Source of the DNA: JACQXM01 sp964569425
GTDB taxonomy: Bacteria > Planctomycetota > Phycisphaerae > UBA1845
Reading direction: 5' to 3'
NCBI GenBank assembly: GCA_964569425.1
Contig: CAZMVD010000121.1
Location: forward strand, 1 to 12,854
Length of the DNA stretch: 12,854 nucleotides
A model generated the notes under the pieces. That model searched no databases. It worked only from the letters and a program-made list of their open reading frames with translations, and had not been told where the DNA came from. The translations under genes and the position numbers were made by a program. Position 1 is the stretch's first letter. Each line of letters starts with the position of its first letter. Of this stretch, positions 1 to 7,298 are shown one piece after another.

Positions 1-5
1 TTCTG

Positions 6-33
6 CGTTTCGGCGTTTCGGCGTTTCGGCTTT
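6..33. repeat. 8-bp tandem repeat CGTTTCGG, array 1
   Basis: Three exact head-to-tail copies of CGTTTCGG occupy 6-29. The array ends 4 bases before the stop codon of the minus-strand aminotransferase gene, so on that transcript it is the first sequence after translation ends. It may continue beyond the left edge. Related arrays lie at 4454-4528 and 8313-8344. Function unknown. Confidence 0.85.
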
Positions 34-1107
34 CTACTCAACCGCATCCAGCGCCGCGCTCAACCGTCGCAGCGCCTCCGCCAGCGCCTCGCCCGGCAGC
101 GTCAGACTCACCCGCACGTGGTCGTCCAGCTCGAAGAAATGACCCGGTGTCACCTGCGTGTCATAGCGCGCCGCCAGCAGCTCGTTGAACGCCCCCGACG
201 ACACCCCCTCCGGCAGCCGCACCAGCTCGAAGATCGCGCCGCAACTCGGATACCCCTGCACCCGCGGCTCCTCCGCCAGCCACCGCCGGTACACTGCCTG
301 ACCCGCCGCGTACATCGTGCGATAGCGCTCCTCCAGCGGCGCGATGTGCCCCATCGCCGCCAGCGCCAGCGACATCGACGGCGCCGAGTTGTTCACCGTC
401 GTCAGGTCCATCACCCGCCGCGCCCGCTCCGCCAGCTCGGCATTGGTCAACAGCCACCCCGCCCGCAGCCCGCTCAACCCATACACCTTGGTCAGCGAGT
501 TCGTCGCGATCACGTTCTCCGCCACGTTCGCCGCCGTCCAGCACGCCTGATCGGTGCTCAATCGCGCCGCATCCAGATACACCTCGTCCACGATCAGCGT
601 CGCCCCCGCCCGCGCACATCGCTCCGCCACCGCGCGAATCGTATCCAGATTTAACTCCTGACCGCTCGGATTGTGTAAATTGGTTAACACCACCGCCGCC
701 GCCCCGTCGTCCAGCCCCAGTTCCACATCCTCCACCACCATACCGAAGTTGCGCGCCGGATCGCGGCGCAACGGTATCACCCGCAGATGCAGAAACGCCG
801 CCAGCCGCCGCAACGGCTCATACGTCGGCTGCTCCAGCATCACGCAGCCCCCGCATGCCACCGCCGCCGAAATGGCCAGAAAGTTCGCCCCGCTCGCCCC
901 CGGCGCCAGCACCACCCCGCCCGCGGGCACCCGGTAGCGCCGCGCTATCGCCTCGATCAACTGGGGATGACCATAAGGCCCCGGATTCTCCAAAGTCGGC
1001 GGCGTCGCCAGGGTATCCAACTCCCGCCGGTGCACCGCCGGCACGCCGCTGTCGGTCAGCTCGTACCGAACCCGCTCGTGTACCTTCGCCCAGCGCATGT
1101 ATTCCAT
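34..1107 (-). CDS. Class I/II PLP-dependent aminotransferase
   Basis: A fold-type I pyridoxal-phosphate enzyme of 357 residues, presumably cytoplasmic, that should move an amino group between an amino acid and a 2-oxo acid; the substrate cannot be read from the sequence. Visible landmarks are PGPYGHPQL (42-50), NLHNPSG (143-149), VDEVY with the pyridine-binding Asp174, SLTKVYGLSGLRAGW with the Schiff-base Lys207 and Arg215, and a C-terminal VRVSLT whose Arg332 should bind the substrate carboxylate. The length is slightly short of the usual 380-400. I chose the ATG at 1107, which has a weak GGTGG 7 bases upstream. An in-frame ATG at 1215 gives a 36-residue extension with no ribosome site that runs into the divergent promoter region, and an ATG at 1098 is also possible. 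The gene stands alone and diverges from the HTH gene. Family is certain; specificity is not. Confidence 0.9.
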   Translation of the reverse strand: MEYMRWAKVHERVRYELTDSGVPAVHRRELDTLATPPTLENPGPYGHPQLIEAIARRYRVPAGGVVLAPGASGANFLAISAAVACGGCVMLEQPTYEPLRRLAAFLHLRVIPLRRDPARNFGMVVEDVELGLDDGAAAVVLTNLHNPSGQELNLDTIRAVAERCARAGATLIVDEVYLDAARLSTDQACWTAANVAENVIATNSLTKVYGLSGLRAGWLLTNAELAERARRVMDLTTVNNSAPSMSLALAAMGHIAPLEERYRTMYAAGQAVYRRWLAEEPRVQGYPSCGAIFELVRLPEGVSSGAFNELLAARYDTQVTPGHFFELDDHVRVSLTLPGEALAEALRRLSAALDAVE

Positions 1108-1208
1108 TAAAGTGCCACCCACCTGAACAGACCCCGCGCGCCGCCGGCACCATCGAGTAGCCCTTGAACCAACGACCGCCGCGGCGCAAAAAACCCCGGT
1201 GTCAACGC

Positions 1209-1237
1209 TTGTCATTAAACCGGACCAGTGCTATCGT
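1209..1237 (+). promoter_or_regulatory. Candidate sigma-70-type promoter for the HTH gene
   Basis: TTGTCA at 1209-1214 and TATCGT at 1232-1237 are separated by 17 bases, the optimal spacing, in the intergenic region between the divergent aminotransferase and HTH genes. Transcription would start near 1244, giving a leader of roughly 90 bases. The match is imperfect at both boxes and is inferred by eye only. Confidence 0.4.
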
Positions 1238-1325
1238 ATCCGCTGACGTGGGATTGTCATCCGAACCCACGCGCTGTGCCGCTATCTTGTCCGGTGCCGC
1301 GGTGCACCGGGCAGTCCTTCGATTG

Positions 1326-1331
1326 AGGAGG
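1326..1331 (+). promoter_or_regulatory. Strong ribosome binding site AGGAGG
   Basis: A full AGGAGG lies 5 bases before the ATG at 1337 and fixes the start of the only confident plus-strand gene in the window. Confidence 0.85.
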
Positions 1332-1336
1332 TTCCC

Positions 1337-1690
1337 ATGGCCGGACAGTTGAGCGCACGTTCCGAATTTTCCGAAATCCTGGCCATCCACATGGCCATCA
1401 AGGCGGCGTTACGCGCCCGCCAGTACGATCGCCTGCCGGCGGTGCGCGGCCTCGCCGAGAAACTCTGCCGCGACCTGGAGGGCGAACGCTCCACCTTCGG
1501 CCGCCAGCTCAAGATGATCGCCATGATGGAAAAAGGCGCCACCGTCGAGGACCTGCGCCGCAAGCTGCGCAGCTCGCGCCGCACCGTTTTCCGCTATCTC
1601 AACAACCTCGAGAGCGCCGGGCTCAACATCACGCTGGTCGACGGCAAGTACCAGGTCGACCGCACGCTCGCCCGCCTAGTCCGCGGGTAG
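1337..1690 (+). CDS. Small stand-alone HTH (winged-helix, DeoR/WYL-type N-domain) protein
   Basis: A protein of 117 residues. Residues 57-108 read as a winged helix-turn-helix of the kind found at the N terminus of DeoR- and WYL-family regulators: helix RQLKMIAMMEKG, then GATVEDLRRKL, recognition helix SRRTVFRYLNNLESAGL (80-96), and a wing ending NITLVDGKYQV. Residues 1-50 are helical and charged. Nothing resembling a WYL or other ligand domain follows, because the protein ends 10 residues after the wing. It is therefore probably a DNA-binding protein without its own sensor, or a partner to one encoded elsewhere. The start is secured by AGGAGG with 5-base spacing and by a plausible promoter. 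It is the only plus-strand gene among minus-strand neighbours. Regulatory target unknown; control of the divergent aminotransferase is possible but unsupported. Confidence 0.85.
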   Translation: MAGQLSARSEFSEILAIHMAIKAALRARQYDRLPAVRGLAEKLCRDLEGERSTFGRQLKMIAMMEKGATVEDLRRKLRSSRRTVFRYLNNLESAGLNITLVDGKYQVDRTLARLVRG

Positions 1691-1737
1691 TCGCCATTCA
1701 CGCCGTAGCGCCGCCCCCCCGCCCGCGGGACCACTCG

Positions 1738-1756
1738 AGTGCCACGGTACGGCACC
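1738..1756. repeat. Degenerate GTGCCA/TGGCAC palindrome
   Basis: GTGCC (1739-1743) and GGCAC (1751-1755) flank a 7-base centre about 48 bases after the HTH stop codon. It resembles the better-preserved GTGCCA-N-TGGCAC elements elsewhere in the window but keeps only a 5-bp stem, so membership of the family is uncertain. Confidence 0.35.
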
Positions 1757-1824
1757 CGAACAGCTTGGCATCGGAACGGTGTCGCACGGGTTTCCCACCG
1801 GTGCTTCGCTTCCCCGCAAACCGT

Positions 1825-2757
1825 TCACAAAGCCGGCTTCTCAGTCGGTCGCCTGTCCTCTCGACCGGCTTCCCCCGGAATCGGCGATACTTCGCCATTG
1901 TTCGGCGGTTGCGCCATCCGGTGCGCCCGCTCCTCCATGACCGCATCCACTTTCCGCCAGAATGCGTCGGCCCGTTTGCGATTTTCATACGCCTGCCGAG
2001 TCGCCGTCGTCAAATGCTTCGGCCCCGCAATGTCGCTGTTTTGCAGATTGTCCGCCCACCCGCGAATCTGCCGCGAACACGACTCGGCCAGACGCAACAA
2101 GGCATCAATCTCCGACCGCACTTCCGACCCGACTTCGGCCCCTGGTGCCAACGCGCTCTCACTCCGAATCGCCGGCGCGGTCTGCATCTGCGCTGCCTTT
2201 TCGGTCCCCGCATTGCGCTCTGATATCTCAGATTTCAAATCTGAAATTCCAGATCGCCCTTTCGCTCCGCCCCCATCCACGGACTCTCTCTCAGATCTCA
2301 AATCTGAAATCTCATATCTCAGATTTGAAATCTCAGCGCGCCCCATCGCAGATTGCTCCGCCCCCGCCGGCCCCTCATTCCTCTCCGGCGCTGCCATCGC
2401 ACGCGGCTCCCCCGCCGCCGCCGTCCCTTGCCACAACTTCGCCACCGCCCCCATCTCTCGCCGCAACTCCGCCATCCCTGCCCGCCTTCCCGACATCCGC
2501 TCCACAAAATGCAGCATGGAGCGCACCTCCCCCGCCGACCCCCGTGCGATGTATAGAAAATTCAACAGCTCCGCCGTCGTCCCGCGCTCAAACCCCTCGG
2601 CAATGTTGTTGGACACGGAAAGCGCCGCGCGCCGCAACTGACTCACGAGATCCCCCGGCCCGCGAAACGCCCGCCGCCGCGTCAGCTCGTACACCCGCAC
2701 GGCCAGTTCCACCGCCGACTGCCAGACCGGCAATTCCTCAAACCGCGAGTACTTCAT
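1825..2757 (-). CDS. Four-helix-bundle (S23/23S rRNA intervening-sequence-type) protein with long C-terminal extension
   Basis: Predicted 310 residues. Residues 8-115 match the four-helix-bundle family first noted in 23S rRNA intervening sequences: LPVWQSAVELAVRVYELT, LVSQLRRAALSVSNNIAEGFERGT (38-60) and LLNFLYIARGSAGEVRSML (64-82). Family members are usually about 110-130 residues and their cellular role is not established. Here roughly 195 more residues follow. Two parts of that tail (about 142-156 and 169-180, for example AEISNLRYEISDL) are the translation of AT-rich DNA repeats, so they look like inserted sequence carried in frame. Residues 215-282 read as charged helix and contain no such repeat, so they may be a genuine second helical region. 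The start at 2757 has GGAGG 8 bases upstream; the GTG at 2772 has no site. A recently lost stop codon between two genes is an alternative explanation of the length. Confidence 0.8.
   Translation of the reverse strand: MKYSRFEELPVWQSAVELAVRVYELTRRRAFRGPGDLVSQLRRAALSVSNNIAEGFERGTTAELLNFLYIARGSAGEVRSMLHFVERMSGRRAGMAELRREMGAVAKLWQGTAAAGEPRAMAAPERNEGPAGAEQSAMGRAEISNLRYEISDLRSERESVDGGGAKGRSGISDLKSEISERNAGTEKAAQMQTAPAIRSESALAPGAEVGSEVRSEIDALLRLAESCSRQIRGWADNLQNSDIAGPKHLTTATRQAYENRKRADAFWRKVDAVMEERAHRMAQPPNNGEVSPIPGEAGREDRRPTEKPAL
2221..2336. repeat. AT-rich ATTTGAAATCTGAGAT-type repeat cluster inside a coding region
   Basis: Two blocks (2221-2252 and 2290-2335) are made of overlapping inverted and direct copies of TCAGATTTGAAATCT-like words. 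Their base composition is clearly more AT-rich than the surrounding gene. On the minus strand they encode Glu-Ile-Ser-Asp-Leu-Lys-Ser repeats in the tail of the four-helix-bundle protein. The same words recur in the upstream intergenic cluster at 2791-2861. Confidence 0.8.
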
Positions 2758-2790
2758 CTCACCGCCCTCCACTGCGTGGCCCGACTATTG

Positions 2791-2861
2791 GGATATCAAG
2801 ACTCAAATCTCGAATCTCATATTTCAAGTCTCATATTGCAAATCGGAAATCTGATATCTCC
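2791..2861. repeat. AT-rich ATTTGAAATCTGAGAT-type repeat cluster, intergenic
   Basis: A run of related words (TCAAATCTC, GAATCTCAT, TTTCAAGTC, CGGAAATCTGATATC) lies about 35 bases upstream of the four-helix-bundle start. It belongs to the same family as the copies inside that gene (2221-2336). No function can be assigned; it leaves little room for an ordinary promoter immediately upstream of the gene. Confidence 0.75.
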
Positions 2862-2936
2862 ATTCCGCACTCCCTCCGCGCACCCAGTGGCAGAGCCTTT
2901 CCTTAACACAATCCGTTACCGGTAATTCCGTCGCTT

Positions 2937-3059
2937 CTATTTCTTACGCTCTGCCGCAATCAGAGCGATTACGCTACCCACGACTAATACAAAGCACGGC
3001 AGTGGCATTTCCCAGAGCGCTCGAAACAGCGCGCCAATTAGGTCGAAAAGTTCCCGCAT
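2937..3059 (-). CDS. Small (40-residue) single-pass membrane protein downstream of kbl
   Basis: A complete short reading frame whose ATG (3059) lies 14 bases after the kbl stop codon, preceded by GGAG with 8-base spacing, the layout of an operon. The product begins MRELFDLIGALFRALWEMP, an amphipathic stretch, followed by a clear hydrophobic segment at about residues 20-36 (LPCFVLVVGSVIALIAA). It ends in the basic tail ERKK. This is the pattern of a small inner-membrane protein, most likely with its C terminus on the cytoplasmic side. I recognise no family. The ribosome site, the spacing to kbl and the well-formed transmembrane segment support it being real; its length alone would not. Confidence 0.6.
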   Translation of the reverse strand: MRELFDLIGALFRALWEMPLPCFVLVVGSVIALIAAERKK

Positions 3060-3073
3060 CACACAATCTCCGG

Positions 3074-4324
<1,251 letters not shown>

Positions 4325-4361
4325 GGTTGGCTACTCCTGGATTGGAACATCGACTATTGTC

Positions 4362-4381
4362 AGTGCCATGAATATGGCACC
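4362..4381. repeat. GTGCCA/TGGCAC palindrome upstream of kbl
   Basis: GTGCCAT (4363-4369) and ATGGCAC (4374-4380) form a 7-bp stem with a 4-base loop, about 40 bases upstream of the kbl start. In a kbl transcript it would lie in the leader. It is one of a dispersed family in this window. Confidence 0.75.
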
Positions 4382-4453
4382 TTCTGATGGACGGCGATCT
4401 TGCGCCGGTCCTTATGCGCCTTCACCTCCCCCTGCCGCCCTTACGCTCATCAG

Positions 4454-4528
4454 CTTTCGGCGTTTCGGCGTTTCGGCTTTCCGCCTGCTGCCGGTTGCCT
4501 TTTTTTCGGCGTTTCGGCTTTCGGCTTT
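4454..4528. repeat. 8-bp CGTTTCGG repeat, array 2
   Basis: Perfect CGTTTCGG units at 4461-4468, 4469-4476 and 4510-4517 are flanked by CTTTCGG variants (4454-4460, 4518-4524), with a short unrelated stretch between. The array ends directly against the stop codon of the minus-strand TPR gene at 4529, the same placement as array 1 after the aminotransferase. Confidence 0.8.
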
Positions 4529-5554
4529 TTAGCTTTCCACCCCCAGCAGCGCCAGCCGGCTCGCCGCCTGCGCCGCCGCGGCGGTGTCCGGCCAGTCGCG
4601 CACCACGCCCTGGTAGTAGAACACGGCCGAACTCAGGTGTGCGGTGCGCTCGTAGTAGGCGGCGATCGAGAGTTCTTTCTCGGCGCGCTTTTCGCGGATG
4701 TCGTTGAGCACCAGCCCCACTCCCTCGCGGTCGGCGTCGGCGGCATAACGCAGGCGGTAATCCTGGTAGCGCTCCTGCGCTTCGATGAGGGCCGAGTCGT
4801 CGTACTCGGTGCCGCGGAATCCGGCCAGCGCCGCATCGGCGGCGCGTTTCAACGCCGGCTGCGCGTAACGCGTGCGCGGGTGCTCGGTCAGCAGGCGCGA
4901 GTACTCGGCCTCGGCGAGGGCGTGTTCGCCTTCTTTGAACAGATGGTCGGCCTTGGTCTTGATGGCATAGACCGCGGCCGGGTCGTCGGGGAAGTTGGCG
5001 GAGATATCGTCGAGGATGGTGTAGGCGAGATCGAAGCCGGAAAGCATGGGAATGCCGAGAAATTTTCGTTTGGCGCCGCTGAGGTAGGCTTCGGCGATGA
5101 TGAACTCCAGGCGCAGCGCTTCGCCGGTCTGGGCCATGCCCGAGAAACGATTGAGGTATTCCTGCAGGGTTTCGTGCGCGTGTTTGTAATCGCGCTGGGC
5201 CACCTGCGCCTGGGCGCGGGCGAGCAGCAGGTTGGGATACTGCGCGTCGCTGTCGCCGTAGGTCTTGACGAATTTCTTGCAGGCGGACAGGGCGCGGCCG
5301 TGGCGCCCGGCGGTGATGTCCCGGCGGATGAGGTACAGGTCGCCCTCGGCAGTGCCAGGTGGTGGCACTGGCGCTTCGGCCCATTGCCGGGTGGCCGGAT
5401 CGTAGTTCAGGGCGCGGCTGCGCGGCGTTTGTGCGGCGGCGCCGGCGGCCAGAGACGCCAGGACGAGCGCGGCGGCGAGCGGGGCGCCGCATGGCAATCC
5501 TCTCGCGAAAGTGCCACATGTCTGGCACGGCGAACCGGCAACCGGTGCATTCAT
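4529..5554 (-). CDS. Secreted TPR / BamD-like (YfiO-type) protein
   Basis: Predicted 341 residues. The N terminus has a basic region followed by APLAAALVLASLAAGAAA and an Ala-X-Ala site before Gln42, a signal-peptidase-I type leader. There is no lipobox Cys at the cleavage point, unlike classical BamD lipoproteins, although Cys10, Cys13 and Cys22 occur earlier. From about residue 70 the protein is helical repeats: ALSACKKFVKTYGDSDAQYPNLLLARAQ, ETLQEYLNRF, AYTILDDISANFPDDPAAVYA, AEAEYSRLLTEHPRTRYAQPA, and finally AAYYERTAHLSSAVFYYQGVVRDWPDT (298-324). This last stretch resembles the C-terminal repeat of BamD/YfiO proteins, which help insert outer-membrane proteins. The start at 5554 has GAGG about 11 bases upstream; an upstream ATG at 5635 would bury the signal peptide. 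Residues 9-14 and 63-69 are encoded by the GTGCCA palindrome family. It lies 141 bases after parB. A general cell-envelope TPR protein is the cautious reading. Confidence 0.75.
   Translation of the reverse strand: MNAPVAGSPCQTCGTFARGLPCGAPLAAALVLASLAAGAAAQTPRSRALNYDPATRQWAEAPVPPPGTAEGDLYLIRRDITAGRHGRALSACKKFVKTYGDSDAQYPNLLLARAQAQVAQRDYKHAHETLQEYLNRFSGMAQTGEALRLEFIIAEAYLSGAKRKFLGIPMLSGFDLAYTILDDISANFPDDPAAVYAIKTKADHLFKEGEHALAEAEYSRLLTEHPRTRYAQPALKRAADAALAGFRGTEYDDSALIEAQERYQDYRLRYAADADREGVGLVLNDIREKRAEKELSIAAYYERTAHLSSAVFYYQGVVRDWPDTAAAAQAASRLALLGVES
5350..5370. repeat. GTGCCA/TGGCAC palindrome inside the TPR gene
   Basis: CAGTGCCA (5350-5357) and TGGCACTG (5363-5370) give a perfect 8-bp stem with loop GGTGG. 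It encodes Val63-Pro-Pro-Pro-Gly-Thr-Ala69 of the minus-strand protein, just after the signal peptide and before the repeats, in the same phase as the copy at 5871-5893 in parB. Confidence 0.8.
5511..5528. repeat. GTGCCA/TGGCAC palindrome in the TPR gene signal-peptide region
   Basis: GTGCCA (5511-5516) and TGGCAC (5523-5528) with a 6-base centre, about 26 bases after the start codon of the minus-strand gene, within codons 9-15. A stem this close to the start could affect translation initiation; that is inference. Confidence 0.65.
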
Positions 5555-5641
5555 GAATGGTCTTCCTCGGGGATCGGAGTGTCGGTCGGGCCGCGCCCGC
5601 CGCGCGGCAGCGTCTGGCGGCGGATTGTACGGCAAAGCGCG

Positions 5642-5672
5642 GCCCGGGCCAAGCGCACGCGGCGGCCCGGGC
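5642..5672 (-). terminator. Hairpin after parB, possible terminator
   Basis: GCCCGGGCC (5642-5650) and GGCCCGGGC (5664-5672) form a 9-bp all-GC stem beginning 24 bases after the parB stop codon on the minus strand. No T-run follows, so it is either a weak or Rho-assisted terminator or simply GC-rich sequence separating parB from the TPR gene. Confidence 0.35.
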
Positions 5673-5695
5673 GCAATTCCGGGGAGGCGTGGGGT

Positions 5696-6670
5696 TTATT
5701 CGACGTGCACGCCGAGGCGGGCGGCGACGCGGTCGAAGTCGTCGAGGGTGTAGTACTCGATGATGATCTTGCCGCTGCCCTTCTTTTTGCCTTCCTTGAT
5801 GGTCACGCGGGTTTTCACCGCTTCTTCGAAGCGGCGCTGGAGGTCGGCGAGGTGGGCCATGCGCCGGCCAGCAGTGCCAGAGCGTGGCACTGCTTCCCCG
5901 CGGGCCAGCAGCGTTTTGCCTTCGCGAATGGTTTCTTCCACGGCGCGGACGGACAGTTCGCGCTCCACCGCGAGTTTGGCGAGCTTGCGCTGGCGCACGG
6001 CGTCGTCGTCGCTGAGGATGGCGCGGGCGTGGCCGATGCCCAGTTTGCCGAGGGCCACGAGCGCCTGGACTTCGCCGGGCAAGTCGAGCAGGCGGAGGTA
6101 GTTGGTGACGGTGGTGCGATCCTCGCCGACGCGTTCGGCGACCTGCTCGGCGCGCATGCCGAAGCGGTCGCAGTAGAGGCGATAGGCTTTGGCGCGTTCG
6201 ATGGCGTTGAGGTCTTCGCGCTGGATGTTTTCGATGAGGGCGAGTTCGAGCATCTGCTCGTCGTCGGCGTCTCGGATGATGACCGGCACTTCGTTCAACC
6301 CGGCCTCGCGCGCGGCGCGCCAGCGTCGTTCGCCGGCGATGATCTGAAAACCGCCGGGGATTCGTCTTGCAGTAATAGGCTGCAAAATGCCGTGGAGCTT
6401 GATGGAGTCGACGAGTCCGTGATCGACGGTGTCGGCGCCCAAGTCGCGCGGCTGGAATGGGTTAGGTTTTAGTTCAGGTGTGGCGATCATCATGGCGAGG
6501 GGGGCGTTTCGCGCGGAACGAGGCGAATCGCCCGGCGAATCGCTGGAAGATCGCGGCGGCGCTTCCGCAGAGAGTGCCACAGCCGTGGCACTGGCCGCGG
6601 GCGGATCGTCGCGGATGTTGGACACCAGGCTGTCGAGCCCCCTACCGAGTCGTCTGGTCATTTTGGACAT
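5696..6670 (-). CDS. parB: ParB/Spo0J chromosome-partitioning protein
   Basis: A CTP-dependent DNA clamp that loads at parS, spreads, and organises and segregates the origin region with ParA and SMC. The 324 residues show the MTRRLGRGLDSL N terminus typical of ParB (used to bind ParA), a linker to about 60, KPNPFQPR (68-75), the C-motif GERRWRA (113-119), the P-motif ENIQREDLN (147-155), the helix-turn-helix EQVAERVGEDRTTVTNYLRLL (175-195), GHARAIL (213-219), and a C-terminal dimer domain (about 280-324, GSGKIIIEYYTLDDFDRVAARL). The start at 6670 has AGGAG 6 bases upstream. Seven parS-like sites lie immediately upstream. No ParA gene precedes it, which is unusual for a chromosomal parAB locus. 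Residues 27-33 and 261-267 are encoded by GTGCCA palindromes, both in linker segments. Confidence 0.97.
   Translation of the reverse strand: MSKMTRRLGRGLDSLVSNIRDDPPAASATAVALSAEAPPRSSSDSPGDSPRSARNAPLAMMIATPELKPNPFQPRDLGADTVDHGLVDSIKLHGILQPITARRIPGGFQIIAGERRWRAAREAGLNEVPVIIRDADDEQMLELALIENIQREDLNAIERAKAYRLYCDRFGMRAEQVAERVGEDRTTVTNYLRLLDLPGEVQALVALGKLGIGHARAILSDDDAVRQRKLAKLAVERELSVRAVEETIREGKTLLARGEAVPRSGTAGRRMAHLADLQRRFEEAVKTRVTIKEGKKKGSGKIIIEYYTLDDFDRVAARLGVHVE
5871..5893. repeat. GTGCCA/TGGCAC palindrome inside parB (C-terminal linker)
   Basis: GCAGTGCCA (5871-5879) and TGGCACTGC (5885-5893) make a perfect 9-bp stem with loop GAGCG, the longest stem of this family here. It encodes Val261-Pro-Arg-Ser-Gly-Thr-Ala267, between the DNA-binding and dimerisation domains, where ParB tolerates length change. 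Confidence 0.85.
6573..6592. repeat. GTGCCA/TGGCAC palindrome inside parB (N-terminal linker)
   Basis: AGTGCCAC (6573-6580) and GTGGCACT (6585-6592) form an 8-bp stem with a 4-base loop. It encodes Ser27 to Leu33 of ParB, in the disordered linker between the ParA-binding N terminus and the CTPase domain. It is read in a different phase from the other parB copy. Confidence 0.85.
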
Positions 6671-6814
6671 GATGCACTCCTGGCTGTTGGGTTAATGCCC
6701 GGCGCCGCGCGTGCCGGGTCCGCAGGATGGGTGAAGTTAAACGCATTCGGCGGCCGTCCGCAAGTCTTACTCCCGGGGGTCTCGTCCGATCGTGCGGGTC
6801 GGGGCGAGAAAACG

Positions 6815-6830
6815 TGTTTCACGTGAAACG
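6815..6830. other. parS: parS site 1
   Basis: TGTTTCACGTGAAACG: the perfect 14-bp core GTTTCACGTGAAAC (6816-6829), with the last consensus base changed. It is nearest to parB, about 145 bases upstream of the start codon, and its flanking arms are the most diverged of the array. Confidence 0.95.
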
Positions 6831-6859
6831 AGCCTGGGCACGGGCGCAACCCCCCTCGA

Positions 6860-6879
6860 TCCCCCCTGTTAAGGGGGGA
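6860..6879. repeat. C6/G6 hairpin after parS 1
   Basis: TCCCCCCT (6860-6867) pairs with AGGGGGGA (6872-6879) around loop GTTA. It is a variant (GTTAAG instead of TTGGTAAG) of the hairpin that follows parS sites 2, 5 and 6 at a near-constant distance. Confidence 0.85.
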
Positions 6880-6919
6880 GGGCGGGCGATCGCGTCCTTT
6901 GGCGTGCTTTGCGCAAACG

Positions 6920-6935
6920 TGTTTCACGTGAAACG
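6920..6935. other. parS: parS site 2
   Basis: TGTTTCACGTGAAACG with intact core at 6921-6934. It is flanked by GCGCAA (6911-6916) and TTGCGC (6939-6944), which extend the dyad to a 34-bp imperfect palindrome. Confidence 0.96.
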
Positions 6936-6964
6936 AGCTTGCGCCGGGGAGCAACCCCCCTGTG

Positions 6965-6985
6965 TCCCCCCTTGGTAAGGGGGGA
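6965..6985. repeat. C6/G6 hairpin after parS 2
   Basis: TCCCCCCTT (6965-6973) and AAGGGGGGA (6977-6985), a perfect 9-bp stem with loop GGT, preceded by a second C6 run. The same 21-base element recurs after parS 5 and parS 6. Confidence 0.9.
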
Positions 6986-7052
6986 TGGTTGGTACGCGGC
7001 TCGCTGGGCCGTTGCTGCGAGCTGGGTGCATTTCTTCGGGGTTGCGCAAACG

Positions 7053-7068
7053 CGTTTCACATGAAACA
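7053..7068. other. parS: parS-like site 3 (variant)
   Basis: CGTTTCACATGAAACA differs from the 16-bp consensus at the first base and at one of the two central bases (CACATG for CACGTG). Flanks GCGCAAA (7044-7050) and TTACGC (7072-7077) match the extended arms, so it is a decayed copy of the same unit. ParB affinity is probably reduced. Confidence 0.8.
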
Positions 7069-7298
7069 TGCTTACGCGGAGTAACACGCCCGTTCAATAC
7101 CATTCTCGCAAAAAGGCACGTCCGTCTGGCAGCGCCAGGGCCATGGAAGCTCTGGTCGACGCTGTCGGTCATGCGTGATTGCATCCGGGCCGCGAGCGCA
7201 GGGGGGCGGACCGACGCTCCCCTGTTCCTGAACTGCTCAAGTCAATAACACTCCCGGCGCGCTCTTCGGGGCAGGCGTGAAGCGATCATGCGCAAACG

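Noticed and set aside
1962..2906. 314-codon Pro/Ser-rich frame on the plus strand
   Set aside because: Antisense to the four-helix-bundle gene, with no ribosome site and low-complexity translation of repeats.
4400..6472. 690-codon open frame on the plus strand
   Set aside because: It runs antisense through the TPR gene and most of parB, whose products are recognisable; the frame is a by-product of high GC, its translation is low in complexity, and it starts in a repeat array.
7080..7290. Possible tRNA or small RNA in the unique interval between parS 3 and parS 4
   Set aside because: No cloverleaf arms, no convincing T-loop GTTCGANTC, and no terminator were found on either strand.
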